The notes under the pieces are model-generated. The model ran no database searches. It saw only the letters and a program-made list of their open reading frames with translations, and was not told where the DNA came from. Below, in pieces: positions 1 to 5,187 of a stretch of 11,685 bases of DNA. Position 1 is the first letter of the stretch; the number at the start of each line of letters is the position of its first letter. The stretch is from Saccharothrix sp. ST-888 (GTDB lineage: Bacteria > Actinomycetota > Actinomycetes > Streptomycetales > Streptomycetaceae). The stretch is taken from NCBI RefSeq assembly GCF_000955975.1, contig NZ_JYJF01000146.1:1-11685 (forward strand). The letters are read 5' to 3'. The position numbers and the translations under genes are program-made.

Positions 1-65
1 CGTCCGGCCCTGCCGTACGGCCCCTCGGCCGAGCCCGGTCCACCTCCAGGAGCTCCCGGAGCTCC

Positions 66-166
66 CTCGCCGACTTCCTCGGCGCCGAGGACGCGGCCAC
101 GGTGGAGGAGGACTCGCACGCGTACTGGAGACCGGCACGCTGATGATCCTCACCGAGCAGTCGTAA
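66..166 (+). pseudogene. Possible 3' remnant of an unidentified gene, frameshifted
   Basis: Reading from 66 gives a protein-like stretch, LADFLGAEDAATVEEDSHAY, up to about 125. A one-base change of frame near 126-128 continues as ETGTLMILTEQS and stops at TAA 164-166. The acidic, balanced composition looks more like real protein than the proline/arginine-rich shadow translations around it. A second frame upstream (VHLQELPEL, about 38-64) could be a further piece, which would imply two frameshifts. I do not recognise the family. It may be the decayed end of a gene lying left of the window, or chance. Confidence 0.2.
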
Positions 167-493
167 AGGCTCCCACAGGACCTTTCCCGCGAGCGGTTCG
201 TGTCCGTCTCGGCGTTCCGCCTGGGCTGAAACTCCGCATCTGAAGACGGCAGTTCGGGTATCCGGTGCCGGCCGGCCGCTCCCGGAGGCGCAGTTCGGCA
301 CTCCGAGCAGACGGCGGGGCGTCTGTACCGAGGGCCTGTGCGGCAACGTGCGGCGTGTGTCACCCAGCCGGCCTGACGGGCAGCTCGTCGTCCCTTCGGC
401 CGACACGGGATGCGTGCTCCCGGCGGGTCGACCAGGCTCGGCTGAGCCGGTGGGCGAAACGGTTCCCGGCGTGAACCCCCCAAGGGAGTGACG
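167..493. other. Intergenic region upstream of csbD-like gene; possible SigB-type promoter at 236-261
   Basis: I see no convincing gene here. The open frame at 265-474 is rich in Arg, Ser and Ala, lacks a good ribosome binding site and looks like chance. GCAT at 236-239, a 16-base spacer and GGGTAT at 256-261 fit the loose consensus described for Streptomyces stress sigma factors of the SigB group (GNNT, 14-16 bases, GGGTAY). CsbD-like genes are often in general stress regulons, so the match is suggestive. It lies about 230 bases from the start codon, which would require a long leader. Confidence 0.25.
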
Positions 494-721
494 ATGAGCA
501 AGGTGTCCGAGAAGGCCAAGAAGTCCAAGGGCAAGGCGAAGGAGAAGGTCGGCCGGATCTCCGGGGACCGGCAGATGGAGACCGAGGGCCACGCCGAGCA
601 GGCCGCGTCCATGGCCCGCGAGGCCGCGAGCAAGGCCAAGGACGGCGCCACGCACGCGGTGGGTGCGGCGAAGGACAGCACCCGGCACGTCGCCGACAAG
701 GTGAAGAACACCGTCAGGTGA
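494..721 (+). CDS. CsbD family stress-response protein
   Basis: A 75-residue, very hydrophilic, lysine/alanine-rich protein. The N-terminal half (KAKKSKGKAKEKVGRISGD, then a METEGHAEQ segment) matches the CsbD pattern of a K-G-K-A-K-E core, a G-x-x-T/S-G-D turn and an E-x-E-G-x-A-E segment. The second half is an amphipathic Ala/Lys repeat without Pro, so probably helical. CsbD proteins are small, abundant and induced by general stress; their molecular role is not settled. I chose ATG 494 because GGGAG at 484-488 is five bases upstream; GTG 488 overlaps that site. The next gene starts 37 bases downstream, so co-transcription is likely. The family call rests on the N-terminal half. Confidence 0.85.
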   Translation: MSKVSEKAKKSKGKAKEKVGRISGDRQMETEGHAEQAASMAREAASKAKDGATHAVGAAKDSTRHVADKVKNTVR

Positions 722-758
722 CGCCTCCCGACCGGCCCCGGGCCTATCGGAGTTCACC

Positions 759-911
759 GTGGTGCTCCTCCTGCTCATCCTGCTGATCGCGGTCGTCTGC
801 GGATTCGTCGGCGCCCTGGTCAAGGGCCTGTTGCGGCTCCTGGTGATCGGCATCGTGCTGTTCCTCGCGGGCCTTGTCTTCGGCGGCGTGTCCCTTGACG
901 TCACCCGCTGA
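759..911 (+). CDS. Small hydrophobic membrane protein (50 aa)
   Basis: A 50-residue protein starting GTG 759 (a second GTG follows at 762) with GGAG at 749-752, six bases upstream. It is nearly all hydrophobic: VVLLLLILLIAVVCGFVGAL is a first membrane span, the short basic hinge VKGLLR follows, then LLVIGIVLFLAGLVFGGVSL is a second span, ending DVTR and TGA. This fits a two-span hairpin membrane peptide with a Lys/Arg turn on the cytoplasmic side. Peptides of this size and kind commonly sit beside CsbD-like and DUF6131 genes in streptomycetes. No function is assigned. Spacing of 37 bases from the CsbD-like gene, plus a good ribosome binding site, supports a real gene in the same transcript. 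Confidence 0.7.
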   Translation: MVLLLLILLIAVVCGFVGALVKGLLRLLVIGIVLFLAGLVFGGVSLDVTR

Positions 912-1221
912 CCGGCGAGCGAGCCCGACTCAGGGAGCACGGTCCGGTGACAGAGCGACTCCCCGGTCGGCCGGCCGACCGGTCCGAACTGCCGACCGGT
1001 CCGAACTGCCGGGGCGCCCCGGGCCGCTGCGGGCGGACGTCCACAGCGGCCCGGACATCTCCGGCCACCCGCGAGCCACCGGGGACGCACAACGCCGGAG
1101 TCGGTGCAGGCCCCCGAGCCTGTCCGGTCCGCTCACCGTTTGCCGACTCCCCCGGCCCGTCGTGGCCCGGTGCCCGCCAGAAGTCGACCCTCGTCCCCGG
1201 TCCGACGGACCACGCTCGGGG
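912..1221. other. Non-coding stretch containing a tandem 17-mer
   Basis: Several overlapping open frames exist on both strands, but all are Pro/Arg/Gly/Ser-rich GC-driven translations without ribosome binding sites, and I call none of them genes. The only clear structure is the tandem repeat at 977-1010, listed separately. Confidence 0.5.
977..1010 (+). repeat. Perfect tandem duplication of a 17-mer
   Basis: GACCGGTCCGAACTGCC occurs twice back to back (977-993 and 994-1010). It is the only perfect tandem repeat I noticed in the window. It may be a replication slip; a protein-binding direct repeat is possible but unsupported. Confidence 0.8.
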
Positions 1222-1417
1222 TCAGGGATTCAGGACAACCTCGGTCCAGCTGTCCTCGCGGGCGTCGAAGCGCTTGTACCACCTTGCTGCTGATGACGAT
1301 CAGGTAGCGGCCCGGTCGGTGGAGCGGGCCGTGGTGAAAGGGTTTCGGCCAGGCCGGTGTTGAGGTTCGGGCAGGTGTTGGCCGCGTCGGCCGGCAGGTC
1401 GGCGCTCCCGCTGATCC
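1222..1417 (-). pseudogene. Decayed minus-strand gene remnant, probably a secreted protein tail
   Basis: Reading down the minus strand, three protein-like segments in different frames join into one plausible C-terminus. They are SGSADLPADAANTCPNLNTG (about 1415-1355), then a segment ending GRYLIVISS (about 1320-1291), then RWYKRFDAREDSWTEVVLNP and a TGA stop at 1224-1222. The last segment, with paired aromatic and charged residues, is unlike the Pro/Arg-rich noise nearby. Two frame changes are needed, so the gene is dead if real. I do not recognise the family. The single Cys and Asn/Thr-rich part would fit an exported protein, but that is a guess. Confidence 0.35.
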
Positions 1418-1565
1418 TCCCTGTGCCGGGTCCGGGCGACCCTCCCGGGGGCGCGGTCGGCGCAGCACGGTACGGGGGTGGGGATGAAGCGTCTGCCGAC
1501 CGCGCTCTGTCAGGAGGTGCGCGCAGGCTGGTCCCGACCATCGAATCGGAGCGAACATCCGCGCC

Positions 1566-1597
1566 TCTGCCTCCTCCCCCTTATGTGAGGAGGCAGA
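1566..1597 (+). promoter_or_regulatory. Strong hairpin upstream of the DUF6131 gene
   Basis: TCTGCCTCCTC (1566-1576) pairs perfectly with GAGGAGGCAGA (1587-1597): an 11-bp stem with a 10-base loop. It lies about 80 bases before the start at 1678. There is no T-run after it, so a classical intrinsic terminator is not clear. It could stop transcription from upstream, or form a structure in the 5' leader of the DUF6131 message. The right arm contains GAGGAGG, a ribosome-binding-like sequence hidden in the stem, but no good start follows it. Confidence 0.55.
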
Positions 1598-1677
1598 TGA
1601 GATTGCCGCGCGTTGCCGCGGAGGCGGCTGAGGACAAAGATGGACGAAGAGCATTTCGCGTGAGATCGGAGGACATC

Positions 1678-1833
1678 ATGATTGTCCTCGGGGTAATCCT
1701 GCTTATCGTCGCATTCCTTGTGAAGATCTCCTTCCTGTGGATCATCGGGATCATCCTTGTCGTCGTCGGGCTGATCCTGTGGATCCTGGGGGCTGTGGGC
1801 CATGAGGTCGGCGGCCGTCGGCACTACTGGTAG
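1678..1833 (+). CDS. DUF6131 family small membrane protein
   Basis: A 51-residue protein. MIVLGVILLIVAFLVKISFL forms the first span and WIIGIILVVVGLILWILGAV the second, followed by the polar C-terminus GHEVGGRRHYW. The pattern of two spans and a terminal G-G-R-R-H-Y-aromatic is characteristic of the DUF6131 peptides common in actinomycetes; their function is unknown. ATG 1678 is preceded by GGAGGA at 1668-1673, four bases away. The stop is TAG 1831-1833. It is preceded by a strong hairpin and followed 141 bases later by another membrane-anchored gene. Confidence 0.85.
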   Translation: MIVLGVILLIVAFLVKISFLWIIGIILVVVGLILWILGAVGHEVGGRRHYW

Positions 1834-1974
1834 GAGCGCGGCACCCGGACACACGTGAAGCCCGCACGCGCACGTCGGCGGAAGAACGGGCGGCCGCATT
1901 TCGCCGGTGCTCGGGCGGCAACCGTGGCGGGCGGTCACGGGGATCCGGACGCCGACATCAAAGGGAGGACCTCG

Positions 1975-2595
1975 ATGTCCACAGGAATCCTCATCGCGAT
2001 CATCGTCGTGGTCGTGCTGATCGCTCTCGCGGTCGGCGTGTGGATGACGGTCCGCCGTCGACACCTGAGGGAACGTTTCGGGCCCGAGTACGAGCGCACC
2101 GTCGACTCCGGGGACAGCCGCAGGGCTGCCGAGCGCGATCTGCGCGCCCGCGAGCAGCGGCATGACGACCTTGAGATCAGGCCGCTCTCCTCGGCGACCC
2201 GTCAGCAGTACGCGCAGGAGTGGACCGGTGTCCAGCAGCATTTCGTGGACCGGCCACAGGAGGCCGTCGGTGAGGCGGATCAGCTGGTGACCAGGCTCAT
2301 GAGGGAGCGCGGCTACCCGACCGAGGGGTACGAGCAGCAGCTGAAGGACCTTTCGGTCGAACACGGGAACACCCTGGAGCATTACAGGGCCGCGCACGCG
2401 GTCAGCGCACGGACCGGGCGGCAGGCGGGTCACTCCAGTCGGTCACCCGCCCCAGGTCATCCACCCCACGACCTCCTCCACCGAACCGGAGAGCACCACG
2501 ATGCGCACGACCCCCGCCACGAGCGTCGAGGTGGACACCTGGATCACCGTCCTGCAGGAGAACGGCCAGCTCCACCAGGCCGAAGCAGGTCCTGA
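1975..2595 (+). CDS. Membrane-anchored conserved protein with an aberrant C-terminus
   Basis: The reading frame gives 206 residues from ATG 1975, with AGGGAGG at 1962-1968 six bases upstream. Residues 4-26 are a single N-terminal membrane span followed by a basic RRRH stretch, so the rest is probably cytoplasmic. Residues 33-145 form a charged helical domain (RFGPEYERTV, then LEIRPLSSATRQQYAQEW, then ADQLVTRLMRERGYPTEGYE) that I recognise as a hypothetical family widespread in streptomycetes. Homologues I recall end with a conserved A-M-V-H-Y-R-type helix. Here, after AAHAVSARTG (about 147), the frame turns into His/Pro/Arg-rich sequence and overlaps the next gene by 95 bases out of frame. 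The tail is therefore probably a frameshift or rearrangement product. Function unknown. Confidence 0.65.
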   Translation: MSTGILIAIIVVVVLIALAVGVWMTVRRRHLRERFGPEYERTVDSGDSRRAAERDLRAREQRHDDLEIRPLSSATRQQYAQEWTGVQQHFVDRPQEAVGEADQLVTRLMRERGYPTEGYEQQLKDLSVEHGNTLEHYRAAHAVSARTGRQAGHSSRSPAPGHPPHDLLHRTGEHHDAHDPRHERRGGHLDHRPAGERPAPPGRSRS

Positions 2596-2725
2596 CGGCA
2601 CCTGGACCGTGCCACGACGCCGACACAACCGCCCCTGGACCCTCCACCACCCCGTCCTGGCCATGGACTTCATCGAGGACATCCTGCGCGACATCCAGCA
2701 GCAGAGTGCGGAGACGGGGCGATGA
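2501..2725 (+). CDS. Hypothetical protein, 74 aa
   Basis: ATG 2501 has GGAGAG at 2488-2493 seven bases upstream. The product looks like a compact cytoplasmic protein: VEVDTWITVLQENGQLHQAE, then a G-P-D-G-T-W-T-V turn, then RRRHNRPWTLHHP, then an amphipathic helix AMDFIEDILRDIQQQSAETG. No signal peptide or membrane span is present, and I do not recognise the family. It overlaps the shadow-like tail of the 1975 gene in another frame; the better amino-acid composition and the ribosome binding site favour this frame as the real one. A GC-rich hairpin 20 bases after the stop may end its transcript. Confidence 0.6.
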   Translation: MRTTPATSVEVDTWITVLQENGQLHQAEAGPDGTWTVPRRRHNRPWTLHHPVLAMDFIEDILRDIQQQSAETGR

Positions 2726-2744
2726 CCGCCCGGACCCCGGAGGG

Positions 2745-2761
2745 CACCGCCTATGGCGGTG
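2745..2761 (+). terminator. Short hairpin after the 74-aa gene
   Basis: CACCGCC (2745-2751) pairs with GGCGGTG (2755-2761) around a TAT loop, 20 bases after the stop of the preceding gene. There is no T-tract; streptomycete terminators often lack one, so this is a candidate only. Confidence 0.35.
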
Positions 2762-2774
2762 AGCGTGACCTTGA

Positions 2775-3062
2775 TCAGGCTCCTGGCGGAGCAAGTTGTC
2801 GCGTTGGATATCCCAACGGGCTGTCCAATGCGGGCGTCCTCACCCAAGGGGGCGAGGACGGCCGTGTCAATTCCCTGGTTTCGTAGAGACTTTGCTGTGC
2901 AGCCAGGCCCTCGCGTAGGAGGCTGGTTCTTGCCTCGCTGATGATCCGTTCGAATTCTGTCGGTGGTAGTCCGTTCGCCGCGCTGTGCCTGCGGCACGTG
3001 TTGTAGAAGTCGGTGATCCAAGCGGCGGTCTTCAGTCGGGCCTCGGCCCTGGTGCGTTCCAG
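2775..3062 (-). pseudogene. IS3-type transposase, C-terminal fragment
   Basis: On the minus strand from about 3062 the frame reads RLERTRAEARLKTAAWITDF followed by YNTCRRHSAANGLPPTEFER. This is the C-terminal signature of the IS3-family OrfB integrase (rve/DDE) domain: T-R-A-E-A-R, an aromatic-rich W-I-x-x-F-Y-N turn, R-R-H-S and a final P-x-x-F-E. The catalytic DDE residues and the whole N-terminal part are missing. The open frame continues past this into unrelated sequence up to 3155, so it is cut at about 3062, where cas3-like sequence begins on the opposite strand. The stop is at 2775-2777; the last 30 or so residues may be read-through beyond the ancestral end. I found no terminal inverted repeats. 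Confidence 0.75.
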
Positions 3063-3645
3063 CCGGGAGCTGCTGGCCGTACACGGGCTGATCGCGGTAC
3101 CGGGCGATATCCAGAAGCCGGTGGACGCGGTGTGCGCCGGCTGGGATGTCGACACGGCGGCCCGCGACGTGCAGGCGCATCTGGACGGCGAGCGGGCGAT
3201 GGCGAACGCCGCACTGCCCGTGATGATCCCTCACCCACGTGATCTGGTTGACCTGTTCGACCTGACGAACTCGCCGATGACGGACGCCGAGGCCGCGACC
3301 CGCTACAACCTGGACACTGTCACCGTCTTGCCTGTGTGGGCCCGCTCCGACGGACGACTGGCACTGGATCCGGACGGGAGCCTGCTGCTGCCGGAGCTCC
3401 GGCACGCCGACCTGCACCCGATCCGTGAGCGACTGCTGTCCGTTCGCCTCCAGCCTTGGCAGAAGACGCTTTCCGACCTGGCCGGGCGACTTCCCGGCTG
3501 GGACGGCGAGCGGCGCCCGGGACGGGTCCTGATTCTCGAACATCCCTGCGGTGAGGGTGAGTTGTCAGTGGGTGGGTGGACAGTGTCCTACGACTGCCGT
3601 CGTGGCCTGGTCGTCCAGGCCCCCGTTGCCGAGGAGCGTGCGTGA
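3063..3645 (+). pseudogene. cas3: Type I-E Cas3 helicase-nuclease, C-terminal fragment
   Basis: About 193 residues remain, in one open frame, of a protein normally near 900. From RELLAVHGLIAVPGDIQKPV onwards the sequence resembles the C-terminal part of actinobacterial I-E Cas3: the V-P-x-D-I-Q-x-x-V-D-A-V segment, the linker GERAMANAALPVMIPHP, the DAEAATRYNLDTVTVLPVWA strand region, and a terminal domain ending in W-T-V-S-Y-D-x-x-x-G-L-V-V. The HD nuclease and both helicase domains, with their Walker motifs, are absent, so it cannot work as Cas3. Its stop TGA (3643-3645) overlaps the GTG of the cas8e-like gene (3642-3644), preserving the normal cas3-cas8e order and coupling. The left edge abuts an opposite-strand IS3 fragment. 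No initiation signal is seen. Confidence 0.75.
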
Positions 3646-4098
3646 GCGCCGTGACCGTCTTCGATCTGGCCCATGAGCCGTGGATCGACTGCCTGTACAC
3701 CGACGGCACCACGCGGCCGGTCGGCCTGCAGCAGGTGTTCCTCGACGCCGCGTCGATCGCCGACCTTGCGCTGCCCTACCCTGCCGCACATGGCGCTCTC
3801 TACCGGGTTCTGACCGCCATTACCTACCGCATCACCGTACTGGACACGCTGGCGCGCGGTGAGAGCGGCGAGCAGTGGATGCGGCGGCGCAACCGGCAGT
3901 TTCGGCACACCCTTCGAGCCGGACGCTGTGAAGCGCTACTTCGCCGACCGGCACGACCGCTTCGATCTCTACCACCCCCGGCACCCGTTCCTGCAGGACC
4001 CGCGGGTTGCCGCCGACTGCAAAGGCACTTCCGGTATCAACCGGCTGGTGATCGGAGGCGCCTCCGGTAGCGCCCGACCCTGGTTCGCCGGCAACTGA
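3642..4098 (+). pseudogene. cas8e: Type I-E Cas8e (Cse1/CasA), frameshifted N-terminal fragment
   Basis: Cas8e is the large subunit of type I-E Cascade, which recognises the PAM. From GTG 3642 the frame reads VTVFDLAHEPWIDCLYTDGT, the typical Cse1 start F-D-L-x-x-E-P-W-I, and continues through AAHGALYRVLTAITYRI to MRRRNRQ. Near 3893-3905 the reading shifts by one base and goes on as FEPDAVKRYFADRHDRFDLY, HPRHPFLQDPR and TSGINRLVIG, the next conserved Cse1 blocks in the correct order. It ends PWFAGN and TGA 4096-4098, where the family usually has a W-F-G-H-H-like motif near residue 150 of about 500. So it is both frameshifted and truncated. GTG 3651 is an alternative start. The remaining cas genes are absent. 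Confidence 0.85.
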
Positions 4099-4148
4099 GG
4101 CTTGCGGGTGGGGGTGACAGATAGTCAGTTCGGCTCTATGTATGGGAG

Positions 4149-4692
4149 ATGAGGCATCCCGATGGGGGTGGCCTGACCGCGCGGGAGCGTGCCGGGCGTG
4201 AGCGGGTGCGGCTGGAGGCCGCCGGGATGTTCGAGCGGGGGGGTGTCCCCGCCGGTGGTGGCCGGGCGGCTGAGGGTGTCGCGGAAGTCCGCGTATGCCT
4301 GGCACGCGGCCTGGCGCGAGGGCGGGGCCGGGGCCCTGCGGTCCAAGGGCCCCAGCGGGCGGCCCTCGCGGATGAAGCCCGCGTGGCGGGCCTGGCTCGC
4401 CATGGCGCTGGAGCGGGGGCCGGCCGCGCACGGATGGGTGGAGGACCGGCGCTGGACGCTGCCCCGGGTCGCGCTGCTGGTCGCCAGGCGCTTCCACGTG
4501 CGGTTCAGCCACTCGCAGATCTCCCGGATACTGCACGAGATGGACTTCAGCGTGCAGGTCCCGGTGCACCGGGCCGTCGAGCGCGACCCCCAGGCCGTCC
4601 AGCGGTGGATGCGGGAGGTCCGGCCCGAGGTGGAGAAGACCGTGCGGGAGCAGGGGTCATGGCTGGTCTTCGAGGACGAAGCAGGTCCTTGA
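4149..4692 (+). pseudogene. IS630-type transposase, frameshifted and truncated
   Basis: From ATG 4149 the frame reads LTARERAGRERVRLEAAGMF then ERG. At a run of seven G (4237-4243) the sensible reading moves one base and continues as VSPPVVAGRLRVSRKSAYAW. The order is IS630-like: helix-turn-helix domain (RLRVSRKSAYAWHAAWR), a G-R-P-linker, then HVRFSHSQISRILHEMDFSV, and ERDPQAVQRWMREV. It finishes SWLVFEDEAGP with TGA 4690-4692. The D in F-E-D-E-A-G is the usual first catalytic Asp; the second Asp, the Glu and the rest of the DDE domain are missing. Removing one G restores one frame through both halves, which points to a single-base insertion. I could not identify the inverted repeats or the TA target site. 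The element begins within about 50 bases of the broken end of cas8e. Confidence 0.8.
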
Positions 4693-4752
4693 GACGTGGC
4701 TGCGTCAGATCGAGTACGACTCTGCCGTAGCGGAGTTCCCTCGCGCGGGGGC

Positions 4753-4770
4753 GCCGAGTGAACACTCGGC
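4753..4770. terminator. Perfect 18-base palindrome downstream of the XRE gene
   Basis: GCCGAGTG (4753-4760) and CACTCGGC (4763-4770) are exact inverted copies around AA. As RNA this would be a 6-8 bp hairpin with a small loop, lying 67 bases past the stop of the minus-strand XRE gene. It may act as that gene's terminator, or be an operator or part of an IS end. Confidence 0.35.
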
Positions 4771-4836
4771 CAATGTCAGGGACAGATCATCTTCGCCGCC
4801 TGGACGTCAGTTCGCTCTACTGGAACGCCATTCGAC

Positions 4837-5112
4837 TCAGGCCGACAACCGTCCGGCGACCCCCTCGCCCACGGGAGCACACAACCGGACCAGCTCGTCC
4901 AGGGACAGACCGAGGGCTCCGGCGAGCGCCGCCACCGTGAAGAAGGCGGGCATCGGAGCCCGGCCGGTCTCGATCTTGCGGAGCGTCTCGGCCGACAGGC
5001 CCGCCGCCGCCGCGATCTGGACCATGCTCCGCTCGCCCCGGGCCTGCCGGAGCAGAGCACCGAGGCGTTCGCCGCGTTCACGTTCGAAGGGAGTGAGTGG
5101 GGTGCGCACCAT
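4837..5112 (-). CDS. XRE-family helix-turn-helix regulator (91 aa)
   Basis: The product is 91 residues, essentially one HTH_XRE DNA-binding domain. It reads ERERGERLGALLRQARGERS (first helix), MVQIAAAAGLSAETLRKIET (helix-turn-helix, residues 30-49), GRAPMPAFFTVAALAGALGL (helices 4-5), then SLDELVRLCA. No sensor domain is present, so it probably binds DNA as a dimer without a fused ligand domain. The frame runs on upstream over the antisense of map, but the domain begins at ATG 5112 (antisense CAT at 5110-5112). I see no Shine-Dalgarno sequence before it, so a leaderless or near-leaderless transcript is plausible. It is divergent from map, an arrangement I recall from other streptomycetes, with a palindrome between them that may be its own operator. 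Confidence 0.85.
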   Translation of the reverse strand: MVRTPLTPFERERGERLGALLRQARGERSMVQIAAAAGLSAETLRKIETGRAPMPAFFTVAALAGALGLSLDELVRLCAPVGEGVAGRLSA

Positions 5113-5122
5113 GACCGTGATA

Positions 5123-5138
5123 CTAATACCGGTATAAG
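5123..5138. promoter_or_regulatory. Near-palindrome between XRE gene and map; candidate operator with flanking -10-like boxes
   Basis: CTAATACCGGTATAAG is an inverted repeat with a perfect 10-base core (ATACCGGTAT, 5126-5135) and one mismatched pair outside it. It starts 11 bases before the XRE ATG. Its AT-rich arms also contain TATTAG reading toward the XRE gene and TATAAG reading toward map, both reasonable -10 boxes. A dimeric XRE protein bound here would cover both promoters. The role is inferred from position and symmetry. Confidence 0.5.
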
Positions 5139-5187
5139 AATTGGCCCACTGTGGGGTCACGGCGATCGACTGGGGAGGCCACCGGAG

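Noticed and set aside
874..1363. Several overlapping open frames on both strands
   Set aside because: They are Pro/Arg/Ser/Gly-rich, lack ribosome binding sites and contradict each other; typical of GC-rich non-coding DNA.
1510..2433. Long minus-strand open frame of 307 residues
   Set aside because: It is antisense to the DUF6131 gene and the 1975 gene, both of which have good ribosome binding sites and family-like proteins. Its Asp-rich middle (DDDKDDPDDPQEGD) is the shadow of Ile/Val membrane codons.
2443..3543. Minus-strand open frame of 366 residues across the 74-aa gene, the IS3 fragment and the cas3 fragment
   Set aside because: It runs antisense to or out of frame with better-supported genes on either side of a rearrangement junction and shows no family pattern.
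4683..4836. Open frame continuing past the IS630 fragment (QVLETWLRQIEYDSAVAEF and on)
   Set aside because: It might be a scrap of another gene, but it has no start, no recognisable family and becomes Ser/Arg/Pro-rich within about 25 codons.
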